DNA of 64,000 nucleotides from assembly GCA_017590115.1 (NCBI GenBank), contig JAGGNK010013558.1, positions 18,308,574 to 18,372,573 of the forward strand, read 5' to 3'. The stretch is from Montifringilla adamsi. Lineage: Eukaryota > Chordata > Aves > Passeriformes > Passeridae. Positions 12,511-26,900 of the stretch are shown here, in pieces. The notes under the pieces are model-generated. The model made no database searches. It saw only the letters and a program-made list of their open reading frames with translations, and was not told where the DNA came from. A program made the translations under genes and the position numbers. Numbering within the stretch: the stretch's first letter is position 1; every line of letters starts with the position of its first letter.

Positions 12511-15500
12511 AAGTTGTGTCTGCTGTATTCACAGGATAGAACATGGCTGTATTCAATTTCTTAAACCTCTTCTATATTCTTTACCCTAAAAACAAAATTA
12601 TTGAAGGAAAAGACACAGTTAAAGTTGGTTTGTAAAGGATTTGGCTTGGGGTAGACAAGCCTTTGCCCAAAGTGTGAAATGCTGAGAGTCCAAGTCACTA
12701 ATCAAGGAAAGGGTAAGGTGGGGAGCAGCTTTTCAGAAGAATTTCACCTCACCATTGGTTGTGTTTTCCCGTCACTAGGCTGGTCACAGCACCAGAGAGA
12801 TACAGGGGTGACCATGGAGCTGAGGTGTGACCCCAAGCTGTGGGGGAAATCTGCCCTGATCTGGACAGCTGAGGTCCCAAAATTTAGACATCAACAGCAC
12901 TCCTGCACCTGGGATTTAGCCAGAGTCCTGGGTGGGCTCATGGGTTTATGCTAAAAGCTTGCAGGTCCAGGGAGAAGTGTTGAGGTGCATGTCCATACCT
13001 GTCCCTCACGGGCTGTAGGGCAGCCAGAGCTGCGGCTAAGGCAGGGACCAACGATTCCTAAAGCCAATGGACAAAAGGGACCATGGAGATGTCCCACTCA
13101 GTGACAGGCTTAGAAGTGTCCTGGATCCATCACTGCCATCAAGCCTTTTGAGGGACTTTTATCTGTGCCAGGAGCCAAAACAGGTCTATGCATTACTCCA
13201 GGACTATTTTGAGGACTGAAATGTGATTTCATAGGTACACAGGCTCACTTTGGCCTTCTGCAGAGAATGGCTTTCTCCCATATTAGAATATTTAAAATTG
13301 ACTTCATTCAATTATGGTGACTACATCAGCTATTTTTCCCCCTGAAACAAACAGTGCCCTGAAACTCATCAGGAGATACACATTGAAATGCATGCAAATT
13401 GTGTACACACATTTGCTCTCTCCCAGCTATGGCAGAAGCCTCCATTAAAAAAGCATTCCCTTCCTTACTGCAGCATTTGTCTGCAGCTTCTAAATGTCAA
13501 TATTATCCCCAGTGAGAGGAGGTGGGAGGTGGGAAGGTTGGGAGCATTAGGGAGCTAATTGCCACCCAAAACTGGGAGTTGGGAACACTCCATGCCTTGT
13601 GCTGCAGGGGCCCTGCTCTGTCAGGTCTCGCTGCACAACCCTGAATTTACAGAGCCACCCTTTGTGTTGCCATGATCATCTCAGGAAATGAATTCATGGC
13701 AACAAGAAGGTGCAGCAGTAGATTAAAAGAATGTCCTTTACAATTTATTAATAATAGGAGCCTTTGAAATAAAACACAGAAAAATGCCTGTGTAAAACTG
13801 ACTTCTCCAGATCGTTCTCTGTTTTCATCAAGGACTTGGCCAATAAGATGTGAGAGCTCAGCACTAAAAGACAAGCTTGAAGGGATTTTTTGTGAAGATG
13901 TCACAAATAAGAAATAACACTCTATTTGAAGCAGCCGCGATCACCAATTTGACTCCATATGGCATTTTTGTTGCACATCAAAAATGGATGTTAGTCAGAA
14001 ATCCCTCCCCCACCCAATGCCAAGGAGAGCTGAACACTGAATTTCCTTGGGCACCAAGACCATGTAGTGCATGGAGCAGTTCAAATGTTAGGAGTTAGGT
14101 TCTCACTGGATGTCACCTGTGCCTCTGTGGACAAAACAAAAGCACTGAAGGACACTGCTTTTTATCCAAAATGACTCTGCCACTCCCTTTAAATATAGCC
14201 ACCTATCAAAACATTTCACAAGGATATTTATTGAAATTAATCTTGGATCTTTAATATTTTCTAATATGCCACTCTTGCTTTTCAAGTTTGGCTTTTGGAG
14301 TAGATTGCCAATAAATGATTTTTTTCCCACCAGCAGGTTACCTCTTGAAGACAGTTTTCTATGGAGAAGGGAAGGGATGTGTTGACAGTCACAGATACCA
14401 GGACCATATGCTGCCTAATCTCATCTTGAGCACATACTCTGAACCTCATGAAATCGATGTGATATTTAAATGCATCTACACTACATAACTCCACATCCAT
14501 CAGATCCCCTGTTCCATGATCTCTCAGCATACAAACACCCGTTCCCTAGGTGCTTTCCAGTATCAGATACTGTGAGGTTGGGAGTTATGACAGTTTGCTC
14601 TCTGGTTTCAGTAGATTTGCTGATGTTTTCCTGACTTTGATTGACATCAGAGGTTTGATTCACCTTCTACAATTCTAGCAAGTTTTACCTTGTTTTACCA
14701 AAGACCCTGGGCACTCAGACAGGAACCTGAGCTGAAAAGATACTGGATTGAAGGCACCACTAATGCAAGACATAAAAGCAAAAAGATCAGGAAAATAAAA
14801 AGTAAAGAAAAAAAATCTGGTGTAAAGGATCCCTTCTGCTTCCTTCTTTAAACAAGGTTTATATTGTCTCTGTGTGTCTGTTTCTGCCTGTCTCCCCCTC
14901 CTCACTAGGAACTCATTTTAACCCACTAACAGCCTTTGGCAGACTGGTGAATATCCAAAAATACTGCAGTTCTCTGGCTGCAGTTAACAATGAGACAGAA
15001 AAGGATGATTTTATTACTGCCCTGAGGAAAAGAACCCTTTTTTTAAGCATCAAAGGATGCATATGGGACTAATCAGTTGGAGGCAAAGGCCTTTAAATTT
15101 TGTCTCCTGACAATGCCTATCACACCAAAGTGCTGCTCCTGGCTGGGGCTGCAAAACACCTCTGTAAATATTAATCCCAACATGTCCCTCCCTGTCTCCA
15201 GCCTAGGAATAGCAGAGGTGTGGTATTTAATAAAACAGCCTTTTTGTAATTACAGAGGGATCACTGCTACAAGTGCAGCCCAGACACCAAATCTGTCTTT
15301 TGCCTCTACTGAGATTACAAGTGTGACAAGTGTGATTTGGAGAAACACACCATGATGGTACAATTTCATGCTCAGTTTGCCATGCTTACAATAAGGCAAC
15401 AGGAAAAAAAAGCCTTCAAATGGTAAATGGAGTAAATTTGCTATGGAAATCACTGAGAGAAGATAAATATAGAGTCCTACAATGTCATTTTTACAGTCAA

Positions 15501-18500
15501 TTTTCTCTCTGTATCTGAAGTTTATCTCAAAAGAAGGGAAATTACATAAACATTTCATCTGGACTGTAATAGTACTAAATTAGGTGCTCTGGAGATTATT
15601 TATATGATGTAGATAGGCTGTCAGTGGCAAGTATGAGAAGTACAGTAACACTGAAACAGAATCCTCTCTAATTCATGTACATGAGTAAATGGGAGCTTAT
15701 GCAACTTCTATATAAATGTTTTTTACAGATATTTAAACCAGTTTCAGCTGAGTCATGTGTTGCAGAGATACAGTGGTTCTTTCCCCTCAGACACAGACTT
15801 CCCTTTGGGAAAACCTGGGGTGTTTTAGGGTTAAATCTTACATGGACTTTTTTTGTCCCCATCATTTGAGTGAGGAGACTGAGTGTATTAATGGTCACTG
15901 GTCCCACACCAGGTCTGTGGTCAGAAGGAGCTGCTGGAGTTCAGGGAGGTTTGTCCCAATCATGGGAGTCAATCATTTGCTCCAACTCCCAGAGACATTT
16001 CCTCCCAAACCAAGCACTGTGTGGAAGTTCCTCAGGACTCACATCTCCTCAACCAAACAAGAAGGAGAGCAGCCATGGATCATCACAGGAAAGTCATGTC
16101 TGCTTCCCTCTTGGGATGCTGAACTAGAAGCAGAGCTAAAAGGTGGATTTTTCTCTTTGACCTACTCCACATTATAGCCCTGTAGGAACAATGGGGGAAA
16201 AAAAAAACCTATTTGATGATCCCTACCAGATACTTTCTGATGGGTGAAGACATCAGGAGATGCAAATGTGGTATACAGCCAGTGCCTCCCTGCGAAGGGG
16301 CATTTGTGGGGCAGGCTGGGAAGAGGGATGGGATGGCAGCCAAAGCCCATTTCTCAGGGATCTCAGTGGGATTTACACTCTTGCCTGTGCCCAGTGGATC
16401 AGGGCCCCAGAGTTGCCCATCTGTTCAGCCCCTCAAAGCAGCTGTGAGTGGCACCCAGCCAGCCTTTCCCTGGGCTGATAAGGGAGGTGGGTGTTTCCCT
16501 GGATTCCCTTCTTACAGCTGGTACCTCACCTACAGAAACCCCCTTGGCTGCAGTCCTGCCCTCCCTCCATGAGCAGGATGCACTCCATCACCACTTGTCA
16601 GGAAAAGCAGGGAGTTCTGCTACCTGCAGCCACAGAGGGAGCAGCCAACCAGCCCCTCCTGCAGCCCAGGACTCACTAAGTCTTGTGCTTTTACTCTAAA
16701 GTGACATCTAAAGCATCTTTCCCCCATTAGCTGATATTGCAGCAGTGGCAGATGCACAACAAATAATACATTATAGACCTGTACTTCAAAGGCCTGAGTA
16801 GTGCAAGTGCAGTAGCTTCCTCACATTCACTTTATTTAATGTTTTCCATAAAAACTGTGTGTGATATTTATTTATTTGTTTTCCAACTGAGTGCTTAGAC
16901 TGTGGTTCCTTCCAGTTTTCATTCTCCTACTTGGTGACCTGGCTGCTCTGGTGAGTGCAAAGGGCATTTCAGAAATAAAATGAAGAGAAATACAGTTATT
17001 AATCACCACAGCTTACCAAAAATGAGCATTCTGCACATGGCCAAGCCCCAAGGAAAGGAAAAAAGTCATGACATTTCTAGGAATGCCATTGGGAGCAGTA
17101 TGGCCAACCTCTGAATAATGAGATGAGAAGGTAAAATGAACATGGTTGGGTGGCCTGAGGGGTTAAAGAAACATAAGCCCCTGACTGAGAGCAGAAACTT
17201 CCAGAGGACTTCACTGTGTGTTCATGTTTTAAAGGGGTTCTCACAAAACTCCCGTTTTCATTGCATTCAGTTTTTTCTTCTACTTAGATCTTTTCTAGAA
17301 CAGCATCCCAGGACACGCCATGCGCCAGAGGGAAGGGTGGAAGCAAAACCTCAGAGGGTCCCAAATGAGCTGCAGGGAGGAGGCACAGCCAAAAAGCAAA
17401 TTCCAGGGTCATCAAAGCACTGTCCACTTCTGTCTCTGTGAGAGCTGGCAAGGAATTACAATTCCCAGGGCAGCCAACTGGATGAGATGGGATGAATCCC
17501 TCACATGGGGCTGCACTCAGCGGGCCTGTGTGCTGAAATGACCCCAGGACAGGACATGTAACTCCCAAGCAAACAGCTTGGGCTGTGACTGCCCATGACT
17601 GATTGTAGGATCACTCCTGCCTTGAGCAGGACAAGCGACTGTTCCTGCCATGAGGTGCACACCAGGGCAGGGATTTTGTCTCCAACATCAGCCCCAAGGT
17701 GTGACATGCTGGCAGTGGCCCTGCCTCACCTGCTGGGGAAGAACATCTCTAAACACCAGCTGCAATTAGAGATTAACAGCATTTTCAAATTAGCAGCCAA
17801 CTGATTTCATCCCTACAAGACCATTACACATCCCAAAGCTCCTGGAGGTTTGTATACACATGCACATACGTGAATTAATTCCAATATTTAGATGAGTTAA
17901 TCGGATCTCAAGTTCCATGCACAGTAAATTTTCTTTACTGTACCAACTGTACACTGCAATGGAGATTAAATTAACAATGTTGTAGCAAAGCACAGACCAC
18001 AGTTTATAACAGATTTATAAGTACTGTATGGACATGTTTGTCTTTTCCTTTATTTCCTCGTAAGCGATGCCGTTATGACAGCCATAATTCTTACTTACTC
18101 GACTTGTAGGCTGCTGGCAATAGCATAAAAATAGATTCTGAGAATTTATATCATACATGCATCATAAGAAGGCAACAAAAGAACACAGGTAAAATTTATT
18201 TAGGTTTAGAGCCAGTGTTCTTCATATTCATTTTCCCACTAACCCTGTTCCCCTAAGAGTCATCAGCTCTGCTTTCCAACAGCCCAAGGACCTGACATTC
18301 CCAGCAAGACAAGCAGGAATTACACTGGAACTGTCTGACCAACTTTGGGCTTAGAGCTCATACAGAATTTGGAAACAGCACAAATAAATTCCCCCAGGAA
18401 CACTGCTACAGTCCCAGAATATTCACTCCCCAAACTGAGGAGCTTGTTTCTAATGCAAAATGCACCACATGTGACATCTCCTTTCAGCTTCACACAGAGG

Positions 18501-21500
18501 AGTTCATCCAGCAGCACCGAGAGAAACCACCACTGACTCTGGGAGTGGATCAGCAATACACTGCTGAACTCCTTGGAACAGCACTGGTGTGGGATCTGGA
18601 CACCAGGGCTGGAATAATATTCCAAATGGCATTTTGCAAGAATAACTCCACAGGACATTGTTCTGCTTGTGAAGAATCTTGCAAGCAGAGAATTTTATCA
18701 TCACTTCTTTTCAAGGGTGCCTGTTCTCAAAGGCAACGTCTGTTTTCACACTGGGCTAGTGCCAAAATGTGCACTCCCAGCACGGTGCTGGGAGCTGCTG
18801 GGAACTTCTCTCAGTGGGGCAGGGGAGTTCCCAGAGACTGAGAGAGCCAAGGGAGGTTGTGGAAGGGACCAATGGTGCAAAACCTGAGCCCTCGTTGTGC
18901 CCAAGTCTCCTTTCATGTGCACCTTTGTTTGTTCAGTGACAAAGCAGGAACTGTTCATTACCTTCATGTTCTGGGATGTTTGCTTTAACAGGACTTTCCT
19001 TCCACCTATTATAAATGTTCAGTGAAATATTCAATAAAAAAGGGAAGATTTGCAGTTATAGAGAAGAGCTCAAATAAAGTTCATGGTTTCTAAGTAATGC
19101 AGCTTTCAATTACCATACCCTTTTTAAACTGGGAAAGATGTAATGTTAATCAAACATATAATTTGCAAGTGTTTTTCTTTAGTAAATGTCATGTACAAGT
19201 AGATATTTAGGATGTAATGCAAAAAGTAATTGCAGTTGGATAACTTTCCATGGTAATATTTATTTACATTAGAGCAGACGTGAGTATTCCTGAAAAAGGA
19301 AATTAATATTGTGCATAAAATCCAAACCCCACTGAAGTCAATTCCAAAACTCCCTTTGCCTGCCAGGACTAGAATGTCACCCTTTCTTTAATGCAGTATG
19401 TTAAGTAATCCCTTTCCTGCTGCTTATTAAATAGGAGTGAAAAACGGAGTCAGCAAAGGGAGTTCAATGGAGAAAATGCTCAAACTCCTTCCAAGGTAAA
19501 AAATACCAAAGGAGAAGGATGGAAAGTGCCTGGAAATCAGAGGAGTGTTGCATTCAAACATGAACTCTGATGGCAGAGGTTCCATTGGTTCCATTCCATG
19601 CTCCAATTTGGTGTCTACAGGTGTATCATGCCACATTTCAGGATCCCAAGATCCTTACAAATTTATGGGAATTTCTTCTTCTGGTCAGGTATTTACATCA
19701 GGATTAGAGCAGCCAGACACTTCTGTGGGATCACTCCAAATATCTAAATGGTTGTCACAAGTCCGTTCTTATCTTGCTGGGGCATCCCTCCCACTGTCAC
19801 CAGCTATAAATAACAATGAGATGTTTTATAAGGCTAAGAGCCAAATTTATTTTTACAAAAAAGATACATTTCTTCTTTAATAAAAGAGTGTTCTCTACCT
19901 GCACCAGCTGGAAACTGCTTTATCCAACATGCAGGGGCCAACGGGAGAGGATTTTAAGCTGAAATGTTGTCTGACAGGGAGGCCCATCAGGGCAACTGGG
20001 GAACTGTCAACAAGATGAGGAATTGGATACACCCAGTAGGAAAACAATCTTTACATTCATGGGAAGAGGTTTCACAATGGGCCCTCCTGGCTGTGAGCTG
20101 CAGGCTCTCAAACCGACCCCAGAGGTCAACTCCATGCCTGAGTTAATGGTTAAAAAGTAACTGTGAACTCCTAAAGAGGGGCTTTCATCGGGAAACAAAC
20201 CTTCTTTCACAAGTTCTCTGCCAATGGCACATTTCAAACTTCTGCAACATCCTCTTAGGAAGACTAAAGGCTCTGTCCTGCTCTCCCCAGTTAAATACAC
20301 ACATCCCCCCCAGCAGCACCTCTGCCCTGCCCGGAGCTCCCACCCAGACATAACTGCAGCTCATGAACTCCAGAGCAGGCTGGACACTGGAGAGGGGTGA
20401 GGTTCACTCCAGTGCCAGTTCCACAGCCCAGAACCAGGGTTCCTCCCTGGGGTGGAGTGGTGGAAACCCCACCCTGGCCGTGGAGCCCAAACTTGGCAAG
20501 GAGGAGGCAGCTCTGATGCAGCACACACGCTGTGTGGATTCTCAGTGAGTGTTACCTGCTCCATGCTGGTATTTTCATACAGCATTTTTTCCTGACTTCC
20601 CACAAGCTACAGAATTCCTGGCAAGGCAACGTTTAGAGGGAACCCATCAGCCAGCAATTTGCCTCCACTTGTTTATGTTTACAAAGAATTTTGCACTGTT
20701 TCCTTTGCCTGAAAAATTGGTTATGTTATCAAAGAAAGCTATTAGCTGCCTTTTGTACTATCTACCTTAGATAAATGTATGTTCTTTTCAAATCCATTTT
20801 TCATTTACTTCTAGGCAATTGATTCTCTCAGTTCCTTTGAAATGTATTCCATGATGTTTATATTATTGGGACTGGAAAAACAGGCCTCTAGCTACGCATG
20901 TTATTTTCCCACTCTGTTAAATGTAGCAACTATGTTTTATTTTCTTCAGCTAAACAATACTGTGAGCAATGAATGAATATGTGTCTTTCTGAGTTCTCTA
21001 GACCAGCATGGGGATTGTAAACCTGGCTCAGCCCAACATGGAACATAAAACATGTTAAAGATAATGAAGATAATTTGAAGGGAGCAGTGGGCTTGTGTGG
21101 GTTTCAACCCAGCAGTTCCTTCCCAGCACCTGGGACACAGAGTGTCAAGATGGTGAAGACATTTATGGAGAGCAGGGGTGAAATGTGTGTTTGGATTATG
21201 ATTCAGCTGTGCAACTGTGATTACACTCTGCTGAGTGTGATTTGTGCATAGTTTATGTGCCCTGCTGCCTCGCTCTGCTAAATCCCAACCCTGAGTAACT
21301 TCAAGTAAGTAAACTTTGCATGAAGCATTAACCCCCTCCACATGCAACACCTGCAGGAACCTGGTCAGCGCATTCTGGGCTCTGACAAGTCCCCCTTTCA
21401 CCTTGGCAGGATTATTAACCCCTCCCTGCTATCAGGTCACATTTCCTATGCTGCTGCTTCAGAGCATGGCTGGCAGCTCAGCCACCTGCTCTTGCAGGAG

Positions 21501-23787
21501 CACATTAATGTTTTCAGCTTGGGCTCCTGACTCAGTTGTGGCTGTTTCTTTCCCCTTCACTCATCGTCTTCCTGACCCCACTTGCAGAAATCTGCAGAAA
21601 CATCTGTCTGGTTTTGGTGACACCACTGTCCTACTCTATTTCCCCTGAAGCAGAACTCCCCCATCCTTCTCTTGTCTCTTTTTACTCACACAGCTGATAT
21701 TTTTATTAATAGGCATAGCTTGACTTTCGGCAAATCTTACTTTATCTCTAATGTATTTTGACTTCTAAGTCAAAATAGTTTTGTCTGCTGTTCAGCTCTA
21801 TTTTCTGTTCCTTACTACTTACCTGTACTCTCTCTACTTATTTCAACTATGTTCCCTTTTGATAACTAATATGAAATTGACTCTAATGTCTCCAGCTACA
21901 AGTTTCTGACTTTTAAGTAAGTTTAAGTTGCTGATTCCTGACAGTTTTCTTAGAACCTGAACTTTGAAGTATTTATCACACAAAATTTTTGGGTGTTCCA
22001 AGCCACAACACATTCCAAATGGATTTCCTTAGTTTTGAATGTTTGTTTTATAGCTGTGCAATTCATAAACGACTGATGGTATTTTCTACGGCCGGGTCAT
22101 TTATTCTATCTTCATTACCTACAATACTACATGTGAAATAGCATTTTCCTGCTTCAGTGATCTGTTGGCAGGAATATCTACTATTTCAGTAACACTTGTT
22201 CTCTAAAACATATCAGAGGAATTAAAGCTTGGAAGCGATACAAGTCCCCGACGTATTTCTCTCTGTAGTAACATTTGACAGGCCTCTACACGGAGCCAGC
22301 TCAAGTGCTAAACCTGCAAAACAGATTTCCAGCACTACACCACTCCAAACTTCTAGCAGCCTCTCCCGCAGTGATTCTGACCTAAACAGATGTTGATGTA
22401 TCTTTACTATCTTTTATTTCTCTTAAGCTGATCACAGCCCTACTGAATAATGCTACTCTGTCAGCTTAAGTGTCTTTTGTACATAAACCAAGATAAAGTG
22501 GCTCTGTGCATTTTTATAATCATATAATTACAGGATTTTGTAGAAGAGTTTATGCTTTCACAGATAACATCTCTTTGCACACAGCATGTGATGAAACCTT
22601 TACAGCTACAAACGCAGAAGTTTTGCCTTCCTAAATGTTTAGGACTTGAAACATCATCTCTGTGCAGAGTGAGTGTCTCAGAAACAGAAGAGACCAATTA
22701 GATCTGTGGGTGCAGCTGCATTACACCAAGTTCTCCAGGATGGAAAATTTAACTCTCAGTTCCTCATACAGAAAAAGTGATTTGACTCTCTGGATTCTTC
22801 CAGCTCCCGTTTCCTCTCTAAACTCCACCAGGTGTGGTGAGGGTGCTGCCTGGATCTGACTGGTTGTTGACAATTTTCCTAAAGATGCAGTGCTTGTTTC
22901 CTCAGTTACCTGCCCTGCCTGGGGTTGATCCCATCACCAGTGTGAAGGCAGCCCCAGCACAGCAGGCATCCCCTCACTCACCTCAGGGGTGCACGGCCAC
23001 TCCTTGCAGCAAGAGTTTGCAGAATGCACCTGGATGGGATTTTATGTGGCATTGCCTTGGCAGAACCGATCTGAGAGGAGGTTTTTAACTTTGATCAACC
23101 CAGGACAACATCCACGAGAGTATTTTGATCAAATGATATGAAATTTATATGATTGCATGGTGCAACAGTTTATAAACATGGCAGGAAAGAAAATTCTGAT
23201 TTTGTGAATGTAAGCAAAACATTGCTATAGAGCCTCTGGGACATTTGCATGCCCATGAAATACAGGATCAATCTGCTCCAGAGTCTGACATACAAGGACT
23301 TATGTTTATGCTTAGGCTGATGTTTAGCATGCTGCAGTGCAGCAAACAGAAAAGTGTAGTTGAGCTGTCATGTGAGATAATTGATTTTGACACAACTACA
23401 AGTTAATTCGTCACTATTTTGCAACTTATTTGAAAATTCTTTGCAGCAATGTCCCAGAGGACAGCGTGTAATCGCTTGTAAACTGAAATTAGGTCCAGAG
23501 TTAAATATCATTAAATCTCAGGTACAGCCCGAGCTCAGCATGTGCCTACTAATGCGTTACCTTCCCTATTACATCAAGGACACAACTGTAGCAAAGGTTA
23601 TGAGGATTATTGCTCAAGTTGCAAATTGCTTATAACCAGAGAATTAAGTTGAGATAAATTTCCAGGCAGACTAGAAATGGGTGGAAGAGAAAAGTCACTG
23701 AATGGACACTGACAATCACCAGTGTTCTGTGCATTCGCATTTTCTTGCTTTTCTTTTGCACCCACAAACAAAACCTCCTGTGGGAAA

Positions 23788-23945
23788 TAAGGAACCCAGA
23801 GAAGCTGTGGCTGCCCCATCCCTGGAAGTATTCAAGGCCAGGCTGGAGAGGGCTTGGAGCAACCTGGGACAGTTAATGGCAGGGGGTTGGAACTGGATGG
23901 TCTTTAAGGTCCTTTCCAACCCAAATTTTGATTTTATGTTTCTGA
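23788..23945 (+). mobile_element. CR1 LINE 3' end fragment
   Basis: The sense-strand CR1 3' end is well preserved: AGAAGCTGTGGCTGCCCCAT, then GGAAGTATTCAAGGCCAGGC, TTGGAGCAACCTGGGA, GGGGGTTGGAACTGGATGGT and CCTTTCCAACCCAAA. It ends at an AT-rich tail rather than a clean octamer repeat. Confidence 0.9.
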
Positions 23946-26900
23946 ATAAAATAAAGAGGAATATTAAAGCTCATCTTTGTACTAACCATAACCAAATTAA
24001 ATCACTACTCACATTAGCCCTTCCAGTCTTTTATTATAGTAGAGGATGAAGGATTGGTAGATATTTTAAAACTGTATTGTGAAAACCGTATTGTTTGACA
24101 GTTTTATTTGAGACTGTTAAATATTAATTGCTGAACAAAAGGGTGCATTAAAAAAATTATGTGGAATACAAATAATTCAACTCCCTACAACCAGAAAGAA
24201 TATTTGCATATTCACCCTCTCTTAAGCCACAGGTAAGGATCTCACCCTGGGTGGGGGTTGATGGTCATTTCTACCAGAGTGGATGCACAACTGCATTAGC
24301 ATTTGACTCTGATTAAAGTGAAGGTGGTGAGCACAGCCAAAACATCACACATCACCTTGTAACAGCAATTTAAGCAGTGCCCCTCAACAATTGCAGAGGT
24401 TTCAGTCTGAGACCAGTGCCTGGTTAGGATCTTTCGGGCTGGTAGGGAAGGAATTTATCAAGAGATGCTGCTGCTGCTGCCATCCCGGCTTCCTGGGACT
24501 CCTCACCTACACGAAGAACACCCTGGGGGTCTTGGGCTGCTGCAACCTCTCCCTCAGGTGCATAGCAGTCAGAGCTGCCTGAGGGTGGCTGTGATTTATG
24601 GAATGTTTGTGTCCTGAAAGGGCAGAGGGAGCAGGCCCCCACAAAGCAGGCTGAGAAGCCACAGGCTCTTCCTTCCCCAAGGCACAAACCCAGAGACAAG
24701 CACAGGGACCTGGCTGTGCATGTTTTGATCCCTGGCGTGGAACACAAACTGTTGTGCCAGGAATTAAATTGAGATCCTTCACTAAAATCCATCTTGTTCT
24801 CAAACAGACAGTGTACTACAGTCAGAGCTCCTTAATTTCACTAATTACTTTTAAATGACCATAAGCAAACAAAAGACAAGAAGTAGGTACCATGTGCCAG
24901 GAGACTCAGTGCAGGGTCTGGTCAGAGTCAGAAATCTAATCATGCCCACCTGCTCTCCAAACCTGCCAGCATCAGAGATTGGTTTGGGTTCAATTTCTGA
25001 AGAAATGGAAACTCTGTTCATTCTAATTAGACTTTTGGAGCAGGGACACCTGAACTGAAAAGCCATCTGAGAGCAGGCTCAGATGGTGACTCTGATGTTT
25101 TTCAGCAGCCATCACTGATTTTTCAGAAACAATTCTATTCCCATTACTAGGACGAAAAGGGTGTTTTATCGACTCTTATTTCCGAAATTTTAGAAAATGT
25201 CTCATAAGGCTTTATGTATGTCTGTTTTTATTCCTCTCTTCTCCTCTCCCCGCCTAAAGTTCAAATATAGAACTACATTGCTGAAGTCCCCTGGGGTGGC
25301 AGCCTGGCAGCTTCTGCAAACGTTGAATTCACAGAATTAAATTACATTAAATAAGTGTTTCTGATTGCCTGTCTCTGTTTGTGAGAGGGAGACCCCAATG
25401 TGATACCAGTGGCACACTTGGCAGTTTCCCCTTAAATGAGTGACTGGCTAAGAGAGTAACCCCACAGAATAACTGGTATTTAGCTGAAAGGCAGGCTGGC
25501 ATTTTGAAACATTAAAGGAATCTTTCTGTGATACAAAATGGTGTTGTAGACTCTTAGCCAGGCTACCCAAGCATCATCAGAGCAATCTAGGGAAGCCAAG
25601 GAACAACAGAGAACTCAAGGCACTAAAATCCTGCCACTGCTCTGCTTGAGAGCCATTTCCTTGCTCTATTCCAACCTCTCACTGTGGGTGAAGCCATGGG
25701 CAGCTCCTTGAATCCCACTTTACTCCCTGCCTGCTGGAGAAGGCAATCAGGAGGCACCGAGCAGAGCTGCTGCTCAGGAGGCCCCAGCACAGCCCAGCCT
25801 GTGGGCTCTGAGTGCTGGGGGCAGCAGGGGGATCTGTGCCCTTCCCATCCAGGAATGAGGAGGAATTAAGGGCAGCAAGGGAGGGAAGCACAGGAAAAGA
25901 ATGGAAAAAAGCAGAAAGCAAGAGTAAAACGACGCAGGAGGGAGATGGTAAGAGACAGAAGGGGGGACATGGTGGCAAAGAACCTCAGGTCTGGGTCCAG
26001 CACAAAGGATCATCTCTTCACTTCAGGCTGCTGTGGCAGTAGCATCTCAAGACCAGGGTGTTCTAGGCTAGTGATGCCAGCCATGCCTCAATGCCTGCTC
26101 CCTCCCCAACAAGGAAAAACCTGTACTGCTTTCTGGCTTGTATTTGTTTGAGAGACAACCATGTTTTAGTAATGCGACATTGTTCACTGTGAGTGAGCTT
26201 TTCAATAAGATACAGGACTGCACTCAACTACTAAACCAAAATTCATGTTTAATGTGTCCAGAGAATCCCTGTGTTGAAAGCCTGACATAAAAGGGTGGGT
26301 GAGTGAGGAGACAGCAGAAAGCCTCATTTAATGTGCTGGCTTATATTTACCATAACCTGTCAGATGTCCCTTTTTTAACAGGGGGCTGTGTATAAAGTGT
26401 TCTGGTCAGGGAGATTTTGGACCTTGAAAAGTCCGGCAGCACCCTCATCCAGGTGTTTCACAAGTTGTCCCTTATGCAGAACATAAGTACTCCAAGTACC
26501 TGGAAAAAACTATTTCAGGATCATAGAGGTGATGTCAGTGGGAGCACAACAAGCAAAGGACAGGGAGGAAGCCCTTTGCTTCCTGGCTTTGAAATATTGT
26601 TTCACTATTTGCAGGTTAGGCCGAGCCAGTCATGCACTGATGCTTACAAACTTAGATGGAAGTGCAATAACTAACTCACACAAATCTTTTTATTTCTCTT
26701 AAAAATAACAAGTAAACCAATTGTAACTTTCTCTGTGCTATACTTTATTTTTATGAAGTTTAAAACCTCATACACACTCACAGAGATCTGGTAGTTTGTA
26801 GCACTGACCTCTCATGGAAGAGTTTGTTCTTTAAATCCTAACAAAATAACAAATATCTGCAACTCATTTCAGAACTGTGCTCTGCATTTGAAGTTAATGT

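Noticed and set aside
15755..16177. Plus-strand open frame of 140 codons
   Set aside because: Another frame over the same bases is also open, and no motif is seen. Chance frame.
20946..21401. Minus-strand open frame of 151 codons
   Set aside because: No recognisable domain, no splice context and ordinary intronic composition. Frames of this length occur by chance in 64 kb.
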